From Verrucomicrobiaceae bacterium (GTDB lineage Bacteria > Verrucomicrobiota > Verrucomicrobiia > Chthoniobacterales > JAATET01), in contig JAIYAZ010000105.1 in NCBI GenBank assembly GCA_027488755.1, positions 1 through 64,000 of the forward strand: a stretch of 64,000 nt of DNA, read 5' to 3'. Below, piece after piece: positions 1-7,898 of the stretch. Position numbers and translations under genes: made by a program. Numbering within the stretch: the stretch's first letter is position 1; the number at the start of each line of letters is the position of its first letter. Below the pieces are notes generated by a model, which was not told where the DNA came from, did not search any database, and saw only the letters and a program-made list of their open reading frames with translations.

Positions 1-144
1 CGACGCCAACCCCGACGCCAACCCCGACGCCAACCCCGACGCCAACCCCGACGCCAACCCCGACGCCAACCCCGACGCCAACCCCGACGCCCACGCCGAC
101 GCCCACGCCGACGCCCACGCCGACGCCCACGCCGACGCCCACGC
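1..144. repeat. 12-bp tandem repeat coding for (Thr-Pro)n
   Basis: Seven copies of cgacgccaaccc (1-84) are followed by five copies of the variant cgacgcccacgc (85-144). The unit is a multiple of three and reads as alternating Thr and Pro in the frame of the gene that enters from the left edge. It probably continues to the left of the window. Copy number in such arrays changes by slippage without breaking the frame. Confidence 0.9.
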
Positions 145-431
145 CGACGCCCGCCCCCGTCCCGGCGCCGTCCATCAAGGTCTTCGGCAAAACCGTCATC
201 CGCACGCAGGCCCCGCGCGTGGAAATCCGCGGCTCCGCCGTCGGCACGGTGCTCATCGTCCAGTTCGCCGAAAACGGCCGGCAGGTCACGCGCCGCCGCG
301 GACTCCCCGCGAACGGCCGGTGGACCTTCCCCTTCGGCGTCTCGGCCGGCCAGCACGTCCTCCGCTTCTCCGCCGAAAACGCCCGCGGGCAGAAATCCGC
401 CCCGGTCGCCGTGCGCATCATCCGCAACTAG
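3..431 (+). CDS. Partial secreted/surface protein, (Pro-Thr)n linker plus C-terminal Ig-like domain
   Basis: The 5' end lies outside the window; the frame is open from base 3. The visible 142 residues start with about 48 residues of alternating Thr and Pro, a rigid extracellular linker, followed by about 85 residues predicted to be beta-rich. That last part (from KVFGKTVIRT to the C-terminus VRIIRN) resembles the Ig-like modules that end many verrucomicrobial secreted proteins, with a late G-x-H-V-L-R-F-S-A-E-N strand. The function of the whole protein cannot be told from the fragment. Domain type is inferred from pattern only. Confidence 0.75.
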   Translation, partial: TPTPTPTPTPTPTPTPTPTPTPTPTPTPTPTPTPTPTPTPTPTPTPTPTPAPVPAPSIKVFGKTVIRTQAPRVEIRGSAVGTVLIVQFAENGRQVTRRRGLPANGRWTFPFGVSAGQHVLRFSAENARGQKSAPVAVRIIRN

Positions 432-491
432 CCCCCGCCCCCGCCACGTGCGGGGTTGCGCGCCGGGCCCGAACCGACGAACATTCCCCGC

Positions 492-911
492 ATGAAACGC
501 ACCGCATCCGCCGCCTGGCAGGGCAACCTCACCGAAGGCAAGGGCCAGCTCACCACGCAGAGCGGCGTCTTCGCCGCGCAGCCCTACTCGTTCCGCTCCC
601 GCTTCGGCGACGACCCCCAGACGAACCCCGAGGAACTCATCGCCGCCGCCCACGCCGGCTGCTTCACCATGGCCCTCTCGCTCTTCCTCGGCGACGCCGG
701 CTTCACCGCCGAAAGCCTCGAGACCAAGGCCGCCCTCACCCTCGACGAAAAGCAGCTCGCCATCACCGCCGTCCACCTCGACCTCACCGGCCGAGTCCCC
801 GGCATCGACGCGGCAAAATTCGCCGAGATCGCCCAGCAGGCGAAGGCCAACTGCCCCGTCTCCAAGGTGCTCAACGCCGAGATCACCCTCGCCGTCACCC
901 TCGCGGCGTAA
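492..911 (+). CDS. OsmC family peroxiredoxin-like protein
   Basis: This 139-residue protein matches the OsmC/Ohr superfamily, small cytoplasmic thiol peroxidases that reduce organic hydroperoxides. The two family cysteines are present: Cys57 in AHAGCFTMAL and Cys121 in KANCPVSKVL. The spacing and the NPEELIAAA helix fit the OsmC branch better than Ohr. The ATG at 492 is preferred over an upstream in-frame start at 456 because homologues begin right at the KRTASAAW strand. It stands alone between two unrelated genes. Hydroperoxide reduction is known for the family and inferred here. Confidence 0.9.
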   Translation: MKRTASAAWQGNLTEGKGQLTTQSGVFAAQPYSFRSRFGDDPQTNPEELIAAAHAGCFTMALSLFLGDAGFTAESLETKAALTLDEKQLAITAVHLDLTGRVPGIDAAKFAEIAQQAKANCPVSKVLNAEITLAVTLAA

Positions 912-924
912 GCCCCTTCCCGGC

Positions 925-1407
925 ATGCGTGCGGCGCGTCTCCTCGGCCTCCTCCTCGCGGTCCTCGCGGCACCCCTGGCCGGCCGCGCCGCCGACCCCG
1001 CCCCGCTCCCGCCCCAGGAAGTCGTCGGCAAACTCTACGCCCTCCCCGACGCGTCGAATCCCTTCCTCAACCCCGACTGCCGCGCCTGCGTCGACCGCTT
1101 CCTCGCCCGCCCCCTCGCCGCGCTCGTCCGCCGCGACGCCGCCGCCTCCCAGGGCGAAGTCGGCGTCATCGACGCCAACCCGCTCTACGACGCGCAGGAC
1201 TACGAGCCGAAAAATCTCACCATCGGCGTCGCCACGGTCGAAGGCGTCGACGCCACCGTCGCCGTCACCTTCGAAAACTACGGCCAGAAAAAGCGCATCC
1301 TCTACCGGCTCGAACGCGACGCCGACGCCTGGCGCATTTCCGACATCGTTTACGACCGCGACCGCACCCTGCTCACGTCCCTCCGCGAAGCCTACCCCAC
1401 GCCCTGA
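925..1407 (+). CDS. Secreted protein of unknown function, DUF3828-like
   Basis: A 160-residue protein with a clear signal peptide (hydrophobic residues about 5-20, cleavage near AGRA-AD). The mature part has a Cys pair (DCRACV) and a beta-rich second half ending in W-R-I-S-D-I-V-Y, the kind of ending seen in DUF3828/NTF2-like exported proteins. Its stop codon overlaps the start of the glycosidase downstream by one base, so the two are probably co-translated. Function unknown. Confidence 0.75.
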   Translation: MRAARLLGLLLAVLAAPLAGRAADPAPLPPQEVVGKLYALPDASNPFLNPDCRACVDRFLARPLAALVRRDAAASQGEVGVIDANPLYDAQDYEPKNLTIGVATVEGVDATVAVTFENYGQKKRILYRLERDADAWRISDIVYDRDRTLLTSLREAYPTP

Positions 1408-2927
1408 TGCGCCCCCTGCGTCCGCTCCTCGCCCTCCTCCTCGCCGCGCTCGCGCTGCCCCTCGCCGCCGCCCCCACGCCCGCCCCCGGCTTCCGCCTCG
1501 ACCTCTCCCAGGCGAAGGATCTCCCGCCCGGCCTCACCTGGGTTCCAGAGGGCCCCGGCGGCACGCCTGCCCTCCGCATCGACGTCCCCGCCGGCAACGC
1601 CACCGGCTCCCACCTCTTCAACGTCCCCGTCGACATCGCCGCCCTCCGCGGCCGCGAAATCCTCCTCTCCTACGACGTCCGCGCGCAGGACGTCTCGAAG
1701 CCCCAGCTCGACTACAACGGCATCAAATGCCAGCTCCACTACGTCTCCGCCGCCGAGGGCCCGAAGTGGTTCAACGAAGGCCAGCTCACCGGCACCTTCC
1801 CCTGGCGGCACTCCCGGATGTTCGTCCGCGTCGAGGACGACGCCTCCGCCGGCGAACTCCAGCTCGGCCTTCAGGAGGTCTCCGGCACCGCCTGGCTCGC
1901 GAACGTCACCCTCACCATCCTCCGCGAAAAACCCGCCCGCCCCCCGCGCCTCCGCGGCGTCATGAGCCCCACCTCGCTCACCCCGCAAACCCTCCCCGAC
2001 CTCGCCGCCTGGAAGGTCAACCTCCTCCGCTGGCAGATCGTCAACCCCGACTGGCCCCGCGACAACGTCCCCGAAGAACCCGCTGTCTACGGCGCCTGGC
2101 TCGAAGGCAAACTCGACGAACTCGCCCAGGTCCTCGACCAGGCAAAGGCCGTCGGCATCAAGGTCATCATCGACCTCCACACCCCGCCCGGCGGCCGCTT
2201 CCCCGACGGCACCCTCCGCCTCACCGCCGACAAAAAACTCCAGGCCTACTACGTCGAAATCTGGGAAGGCATCGCCAAGCGCTTCCGCGGCCACCCCGCC
2301 CTCTGGGCCTACGACCTCATGAACGAGCCGCTCCAAAACCGCCCCTCGCCCCCCGGCGTCGAGGATTGGTGGAGCCTCCAGCAAACCGCCGCCCGCGCCG
2401 TCCGCCTCCTCGACCCCGAGACCATCATCCTCCTCGCCGTCGACCAATGGGACTCCCCCGAAGGCTTCACCTGGATGCGCCCCATCTGGGTCCCGAATGT
2501 CATCTACCAGGTCCACATGTATTGGCCCTACGAATACACCCACCAGGGCGTCGACCGCCCCTGGGACAAACCCGAAGACCGCTTCGAATACCCCGGCACC
2601 TTCAACGGCCGCCCCCTCGACCGCGAGGCCCTCGCCCGCCGCCTCGCCCCCGTCCGCGAGTTCCAGCGCGCCTACGGCGTCCGCATCCTCGTCGGCGAAT
2701 TCAGCGTCGCCCGCTGGGCCCCCGGCGCCGCCCAATACCTCACCGACGCCATCTCCCTCTTCGAGGAATACGGCTGGGACTGGACCTACCACGCCTTCCG
2801 CGAGCTCTCCGCCTGGGACCTCGAACACGCCAATCTCCCCCGCGAAACCGCCGTGCCCTCGCCCGAACTCACCGACCGCGCCCGCGTCGTCCGCGGCTGG
2901 TTCGAGAAAAACGAACGCGCCCCCTGA
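1407..2927 (+). CDS. Secreted glycoside hydrolase family 5 (cellulase-like)
   Basis: The 506-residue product has a signal peptide (residues 1-22), an N-terminal beta-rich carbohydrate-binding-like segment (about 28-185) and a GH5 TIM barrel. The acid/base Glu is E307 in DLMNEPL and the nucleophile is E431 in ILVGEFS, at the ends of strands 4 and 7 as in clan GH-A. Also visible are IIDLHTPPG and the W-x-Y-H-A-F strand-8 motif. It should hydrolyse a beta-glycan outside the cytoplasm; the substrate (glucan or mannan) cannot be decided. Start and upstream stop overlap (TGATG), so it is coupled to the preceding secreted protein. Confidence 0.88.
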   Translation: MRPLRPLLALLLAALALPLAAAPTPAPGFRLDLSQAKDLPPGLTWVPEGPGGTPALRIDVPAGNATGSHLFNVPVDIAALRGREILLSYDVRAQDVSKPQLDYNGIKCQLHYVSAAEGPKWFNEGQLTGTFPWRHSRMFVRVEDDASAGELQLGLQEVSGTAWLANVTLTILREKPARPPRLRGVMSPTSLTPQTLPDLAAWKVNLLRWQIVNPDWPRDNVPEEPAVYGAWLEGKLDELAQVLDQAKAVGIKVIIDLHTPPGGRFPDGTLRLTADKKLQAYYVEIWEGIAKRFRGHPALWAYDLMNEPLQNRPSPPGVEDWWSLQQTAARAVRLLDPETIILLAVDQWDSPEGFTWMRPIWVPNVIYQVHMYWPYEYTHQGVDRPWDKPEDRFEYPGTFNGRPLDREALARRLAPVREFQRAYGVRILVGEFSVARWAPGAAQYLTDAISLFEEYGWDWTYHAFRELSAWDLEHANLPRETAVPSPELTDRARVVRGWFEKNERAP

Positions 2928-2955
2928 GCGCCCCCCGTGCTAAGCTTCGAGTCGG

Positions 2956-4281
2956 ATGTTCGAAATCAAACCCCGCGACAAAATCGTCGAGCGCGCCCTC
3001 CTCGTGGGCGCCTACGTCGACGCCGCCGACCGCGCCGACGCCGACGATCTCCTCGATGAGCTCGCCGAGCTCGTCCGCACCCTCGGCATCCCCGTTGTCG
3101 ACCGCCAGCTCGTCCACATGCGCGAGCCCCAGGCCCGCTACCTCCTCGGCTCCGGCAAGGCCGAGGAACTCTGCGACCGCCTCAAGGCCCAAAACTGCGA
3201 CGTCATCATCTTCGACAACGAGCTCACCCCCGCCCAGCAGCGCAATTGGGAGCAGCTCTCCAAGGTCACCGTCATCGACCGCGCCGAGGTCATCCTCGAC
3301 ATCTTCGGCATGCGCGCCCAGACCCGCGAAGCCCGCCTCCAGGTCGACCTCGCTCGCATGGAATACTCCCTCCCCCGCCTCACCCGCGCCTGGGGCCACC
3401 TCGGCAAACAGGGCGGCGGCATCGGTGCCAAGGGCGAGGGCGAAAGCCAGCTCGAGCAGGACCGCCGGAAAATCCGCGGCCAGATGGACCGCCTCCGCCG
3501 CGAGATCGAGGAGGTCCGCCGCGCCCGCGCCACCCAGCGCAAGGACCGCAAACGCGCCCCCGTGCCAAACGCCGCCATCGTCGGCTACACCAACGTCGGC
3601 AAATCCTCCCTCCTCCGCCGCCTCACCGGCGCTGAAGTCCTCGTCGAGAACAAGCTCTTCGCCACCCTCGACACCACCACCCGCAAGATCGCCCTGCCCA
3701 ACAAGCAGCCGCTCCTCCTCACCGACACCGTCGGCTTCGTCCGCAAGCTCCCCCACGAGCTCGTCGAATCCTTCAACGCCACCCTCGAGGAGGCAGCCCT
3801 CTCCGACTTCCTCATCCACGTCCTCGACGCCTCGCACCCCCGCGTCATGGAGTTTTACAACACGACGATGGCCGTGCTCGAAGACCTCGACGCCGACACG
3901 AAGCAGATGCTCGTCGTCTTTAACAAAATCGACCGCGTTGAAGACCCGCTCGCCCGCGCCGCTCTCCGCCGGCACTTCCCTGCCGCCGCCTTCGTCTCTG
4001 TCCACACCGGCGAAGGGCTGGACGACCTCATCGAACGCATCGGTGACTTCGTCGCGAAAAACACCTCCCAGTTCGAGCTCCACCTCCCCCTCGGCCGCAC
4101 CGACCTCCTCGCCCGCCTCCACCGCGACGGCGTCGTCCACGCCGTCGATTACACCGACCTCGAAATCCGCGTCCGCGCCACGCTCCCCGACCGCACCCGC
4201 GCCGACCTCGGCGAATTCGTCGTCCCCCGGGACGGCGACGCCCCCGCCGAGCCGTTGCTCAAATCCCGCCGCGCCGAGTAA
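2956..4281 (+). CDS. hflX: GTPase HflX
   Basis: The 441-residue protein is a ribosome-associated GTPase that splits stalled 70S ribosomes under stress. It has the HflX N-terminal domain, the glycine-rich linker GGIGAKGEGESQLEQDRR (near residue 155), a helical segment, and the TRAFAC G motifs GYTNVGKS (about 210), DTVGF (about 256) and NKID (about 324), then a short C-terminal domain. Length agrees with bacterial HflX. It starts 29 bp after the glycosidase and may share its transcript by chance. Identification is secure. Confidence 0.96.
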   Translation: MFEIKPRDKIVERALLVGAYVDAADRADADDLLDELAELVRTLGIPVVDRQLVHMREPQARYLLGSGKAEELCDRLKAQNCDVIIFDNELTPAQQRNWEQLSKVTVIDRAEVILDIFGMRAQTREARLQVDLARMEYSLPRLTRAWGHLGKQGGGIGAKGEGESQLEQDRRKIRGQMDRLRREIEEVRRARATQRKDRKRAPVPNAAIVGYTNVGKSSLLRRLTGAEVLVENKLFATLDTTTRKIALPNKQPLLLTDTVGFVRKLPHELVESFNATLEEAALSDFLIHVLDASHPRVMEFYNTTMAVLEDLDADTKQMLVVFNKIDRVEDPLARAALRRHFPAAAFVSVHTGEGLDDLIERIGDFVAKNTSQFELHLPLGRTDLLARLHRDGVVHAVDYTDLEIRVRATLPDRTRADLGEFVVPRDGDAPAEPLLKSRRAE

Positions 4282-4302
4282 ACAAAATTACTCCGCGGCC
4301 AC

Positions 4303-4602
4303 CTAGAATACCAGCGACGCGGCCCCGGCTAGCATGGCCGCGAGCAAAATCACCGCCGTGATCCACCAGATCGGTCGGATGCCCGCCGGCTTCACGCCGC
4401 CGCCAAACTCGCGCGCGACGAATTCGTCGTAGTTGAAATCCTCGTCCGGCAGAGCCAACCCCTCGCCATCTTCCGCGTCCCGTCGCCAGCCGGAATTGTG
4501 ATCCGCGCCGCACTCCGGACACGCCTGCGCCCTCGGGGGCACGTCCTCCCCGCAAACGGGGCAGACCTCGGGAGTGCGGGGACGGCTGTTTAAATAAGCC
4601 AT
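4303..4602 (-). CDS. Zinc-ribbon protein with C-terminal membrane helix
   Basis: A 99-residue protein with an N-terminal CPVCG-x9-CPECG zinc ribbon (a C-x2-C pair repeated), an acidic middle part and one C-terminal transmembrane helix (WWITAVILLAAMLAGAASLVF minus its ends). The ATG at 4602 is preferred to an upstream start at 4647 because it lies just before the ribbon. It is transcribed towards hflX. It looks like a tail-anchored protein with a cytoplasmic zinc ribbon; the function is unknown. Confidence 0.75.
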   Translation of the reverse strand: MAYLNSRPRTPEVCPVCGEDVPPRAQACPECGADHNSGWRRDAEDGEGLALPDEDFNYDEFVAREFGGGVKPAGIRPIWWITAVILLAAMLAGAASLVF

Positions 4603-4699
4603 GCTTGAGCTTATCGAACCGGCGGGCCCCGCCGCACAAATTTTCACCGATTATTTTCTGCGGACCTCGCCGCGAATCTGCGTCAATCTTCGCCCATCC

Positions 4700-6277
4700 G
4701 TGGACCATCCTGAAATTTCCCGCCGCCGCACCTTCGCGATCATCTCGCACCCCGACGCCGGCAAGACCACCCTCACCGAAAAATTCCTCCTCTACGGCGG
4801 CGCCGTCCAGCTCGCCGGCAGCGTCACCGCGCGCAAGGACCAGCGCGCCACCACCAGCGACTGGATGGAACTCGAGCGCCAGCGCGGCATCTCCGTCACC
4901 TCCACCGTGCTCCAGTTCGACTACGGCGGCTGCGTCGTGAACCTCCTCGACACCCCCGGCCACAAGGACTTCTCCGAGGACACCTACCGCGTCCTCACCG
5001 CCGTCGACGCCGCCGTCATGGTCGTCGACGCCGCCAAGGGCATCGAGTCCCAGACCCGCAAACTCTTCGAGGTCTGCCGCCAGCGCGGCGTGCCGATCTT
5101 CACGTTCATGAACAAGCTCGACCGCCCCTCCCGGCCCCCGCTCGAGCTGCTCGACGAACTCGAAACCGTCCTCGGCATCCACGCCCTGCCCATCAATTGG
5201 CCCCTCGGCAGCGGCCCCGAGTTCCGCGGCGTCTACGACCGCCGCGACCGCGCCGTCCACCTCTTCGAACGCACCCGCATGGGCGCCTTCCGCGCGCCCG
5301 AGCAGGTCGGCGGCGTGGACGACGACCTCGTCCGCGACGCGATGACCCCCAGCGTCTACGCCGCCTTCCGCGAGGAGATCGACCTCCTCGAAGGCGCCGG
5401 CGCCGAGTTCGACCTCGCCGAGGTCCGCGCCGGCAAACTCACGCCCGTCTTCTTTGGCAGCGCGATGAATAACTTCGGCGTCCAGCTCCTCCTCGACCAG
5501 TTCCTCAAACTTGCCCCGCCCCCCGCGCCCCGCGACGGCGTCGAGCCGCTCAATCCCGCCTTCTCCGGCTTCATCTTCAAGATCCAGGCGAACATGAACC
5601 CCAAGCACCGCGACCGCGTGGCGTTCATCCGCATCGTCTCCGGCGAGTTCAAGCGCGACATGACCGTCTCGCACCCCCGCACCGGCAAACCCGTGCGCCT
5701 CTCGAACTCCCAGCGCCTCTTCGCGCAGGAACGCGAGACCGTGGACAGCGCCTGGGCCGGCGACGTCGTCGGCATCGTCGGCAACCAGGATTTTCAAATC
5801 GGCGACACCCTCAGCGAAGACCCCGCCGTCCGCTTCGGTGAATTCCCCCGCTTCGCGCCCGAGTGCTTCGCCTACGTCCACAGCGCCAGCACCGCCACCG
5901 GCAAACGCTTCCGCGAAGGCCTCGACCAGCTCCTCCGCGAGGGCGTCGCCCAGTCGCTCGAGCTTAAGGACTCCTACACCCGCAACACCCTGCTCGGTGC
6001 CGTCGGCCCGCTCCAGTTCGAGGTCCTCAAATACCGGCTCGAATCCGAATACGGCGCGGGCTGCCGCGTGGAATCCGCCCCGTGGAGCGTCGCCCGCTGG
6101 ATCCGCCCGAAAAACGGCGCCGCCGAATTGCCCCCGCTCACGCTTCCCACCGGCGCGACCCTCGCGACCGACGCCGCCGGAGCCACCGTCGCCCTGCTGC
6201 CCAGCGCGTGGGGCCTCACCTACTTCGAGAGCAAAAACCCCGAAGTCGAAATCTCCGCCCTGCCCTTCGCCGCCTAG
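4700..6277 (+). CDS. prfC: Peptide chain release factor 3
   Basis: The 525-residue translational GTPase recycles RF1/RF2 after termination. G1 is HPDAGKTT (about 16-23), G3 DTPGHKDF (about 85-92) and G4 NKLD (about 138), followed by the RF3-specific domains with NMNPKHRDR and GAVGPLQFEVL. The reading frame is open back to 4601, but the GTG at 4700 puts the start just before HPEISRRRTF, where RF3 proteins begin, and gives a length close to E. coli RF3 (529). Its stop shares the palindrome CTAG with the stop of the convergent LysM gene. Confidence 0.95.
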   Translation: MDHPEISRRRTFAIISHPDAGKTTLTEKFLLYGGAVQLAGSVTARKDQRATTSDWMELERQRGISVTSTVLQFDYGGCVVNLLDTPGHKDFSEDTYRVLTAVDAAVMVVDAAKGIESQTRKLFEVCRQRGVPIFTFMNKLDRPSRPPLELLDELETVLGIHALPINWPLGSGPEFRGVYDRRDRAVHLFERTRMGAFRAPEQVGGVDDDLVRDAMTPSVYAAFREEIDLLEGAGAEFDLAEVRAGKLTPVFFGSAMNNFGVQLLLDQFLKLAPPPAPRDGVEPLNPAFSGFIFKIQANMNPKHRDRVAFIRIVSGEFKRDMTVSHPRTGKPVRLSNSQRLFAQERETVDSAWAGDVVGIVGNQDFQIGDTLSEDPAVRFGEFPRFAPECFAYVHSASTATGKRFREGLDQLLREGVAQSLELKDSYTRNTLLGAVGPLQFEVLKYRLESEYGAGCRVESAPWSVARWIRPKNGAAELPPLTLPTGATLATDAAGATVALLPSAWGLTYFESKNPEVEISALPFAA

Positions 6278-7842
6278 GGCTGCGCCGCCGGGACCGCCGC
6301 CGCCGCGGCCGGCGCGGCCGGCACCACGGGCACACCCGGCGGCTTTGGCGCGCTGCTCCGCCATTCCAGCGGCGTGTTCGGCGGAAGGAGGCGCACGAGG
6401 CGGGCGATGTCCCAATTCGTCAGCCGCAGGCCGCCGATGCTTTCCGTCGTCGCCATTTCGTCCGGAATGCTCGTGCCCGTCAGCCCGTAGGGCAGGGGCG
6501 TGGGATCCTCCGCGCGCGCCAGCGAAATCCAAATAATGCCCGCCGGGTTGTTCGGTCCCGCCTCGATGGTCTCCGGCGTCGCCAGCGGTGTCGGCGTGGG
6601 AATGGGCGTCGCGTCCGGGTCCGGCCGGCCGTAGATCCGCGTCGGCGCCTGCGGCGGATAAAGCAGCTCGCGCCGCGTGGTCATTCGTGGCCGCGGAACC
6701 GCCTCCAGGATCGTCCACTGGCTGCGCCCGCTCAGCCGCGGCCGCGCAATCGACAGCGGGGCCGCCGCCACCAGCCGGTCGCCGCGGTAAATCTCCAGCG
6801 CGCTGCCGTCGACAATCGCGGCGGTGATGCCCGCGTTCGGGTCCGCCGCCGGCTGGCGCGCCACGCGCGGGGCGTTCTCGATTTCAAACGGCTCCACGTT
6901 CGGCACGCGCAGCGTCTCGCCCACCACGGGCACGCCCTTGATCTGCGGATTCAGCCGGCGCAGGAACGCCTCGTTGCAGTGGAAGCGCTCGGCGACAAAC
7001 TCCCACGGCGTCCGGTAAACCAACTGCGCCGCCGTGATGAGGTCCTCGTAGGTCGGCTTCGGCGTGAGGTTCGGCTTGGCCTTGCCCTTCGCGGATTTCT
7101 CCGCCGCCGCGTCGACCGCCTGCGCCTTGGGCGGCGCGATGAAGCGGAAGTCCTCCGGCCGCAGCGTGTATTGCGTGAGCGGCTCGGGCACGGCGGCCGC
7201 GACCTGTTGCGCAAAGGCCGCCGGGTCCGCCGCCGCGGGGTTCGCCGTCACGAATCGCTTCTGCGCCGCGAACACGGCCGGGCCGTTCAAGCCGTCAATC
7301 GGCCCCGCCGGAAACAACGCCCGGTCGAGAAACACCTGCACCCGCAGCGTCTCGGGGTCCGTCAGCCCCGTGGCCGGGTCGGGTTTCGCCGCGCGCGGGG
7401 TCGCGCCCGGGGCGGCGGGCGGCGGCGTGGGGCGCAGCGCGACGACCTCCTCGGGTGAGGGGATGCGCAGCGTCTGCCCCGCGCGGATCGTGTCCGTCGT
7501 CAACCCGTTCACCGATTTGAGAATGTCCAGTGGCACCCGGTGGCGGCGGGCGATCGTGTAAAGCGCGTCGCCCCGTTTGACGACATACATGTCCGACCGG
7601 CCCGCGGCCGGCGTCACCGGCACGGCCCGCGGCACGCCCGGGATCGGCACCGGCGTGGCCGCGACGACCGGCAGGGCCACGGCCAGCCCCCAATGCTCCG
7701 ACGGCTTCGGCACCACCGCCCACTTCCACCGCACCGCCCGCTCCAGGCCCGGCTCCACCGTCGTGAGCGCAGGGCGCGGCTGGGCGTCGGCATTCCCCAA
7801 GAGGAGAAGTCCGCCCAGAATGAGGGTCGCCGTCGCGCGCAT
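6274..7842 (-). CDS. LysM protein with degenerate L,D-transpeptidase (YkuD) domain
   Basis: The 522-residue protein has a signal peptide (residues 1-20), a LysM peptidoglycan-binding domain (about 86-127, VVKRGDALYTIARRH), a Pro-rich linker, a second LysM-like segment (about 275-320) and a C-terminal YkuD-type fold ending at about 495. The YkuD catalytic motif is changed: the usual HGT reads TGT (T455) and the usual SHGCxR reads SIGGLR, so the nucleophile Cys is Gly (G471) and both His are lost, while the Arg is kept. It should bind cell wall but not cross-link it by the known mechanism. A GGAG ribosome-binding site lies before the ATG at 7842. Confidence 0.85.
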   Translation of the reverse strand: MRATATLILGGLLLLGNADAQPRPALTTVEPGLERAVRWKWAVVPKPSEHWGLAVALPVVAATPVPIPGVPRAVPVTPAAGRSDMYVVKRGDALYTIARRHRVPLDILKSVNGLTTDTIRAGQTLRIPSPEEVVALRPTPPPAAPGATPRAAKPDPATGLTDPETLRVQVFLDRALFPAGPIDGLNGPAVFAAQKRFVTANPAAADPAAFAQQVAAAVPEPLTQYTLRPEDFRFIAPPKAQAVDAAAEKSAKGKAKPNLTPKPTYEDLITAAQLVYRTPWEFVAERFHCNEAFLRRLNPQIKGVPVVGETLRVPNVEPFEIENAPRVARQPAADPNAGITAAIVDGSALEIYRGDRLVAAAPLSIARPRLSGRSQWTILEAVPRPRMTTRRELLYPPQAPTRIYGRPDPDATPIPTPTPLATPETIEAGPNNPAGIIWISLARAEDPTPLPYGLTGTSIPDEMATTESIGGLRLTNWDIARLVRLLPPNTPLEWRSSAPKPPGVPVVPAAPAAAAAVPAAQP

Positions 7843-7898
7843 CCCCTTTCTCCCTAGGCATTGCGCGGGCGCGTGCAAGCGCGGACTGCGCCGCATCC

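Noticed and set aside
1..144. Tandem 12-bp repeats that could suggest a CRISPR array
   Set aside because: No spacers; the units are contiguous and code for Thr-Pro.
320..4306. Very long open frame of 1328 codons on the plus strand
   Set aside because: It covers OsmC, a secreted protein, GH5 and hflX in another frame, is made of Arg/Pro/Ser only and is a GC-rich shadow.
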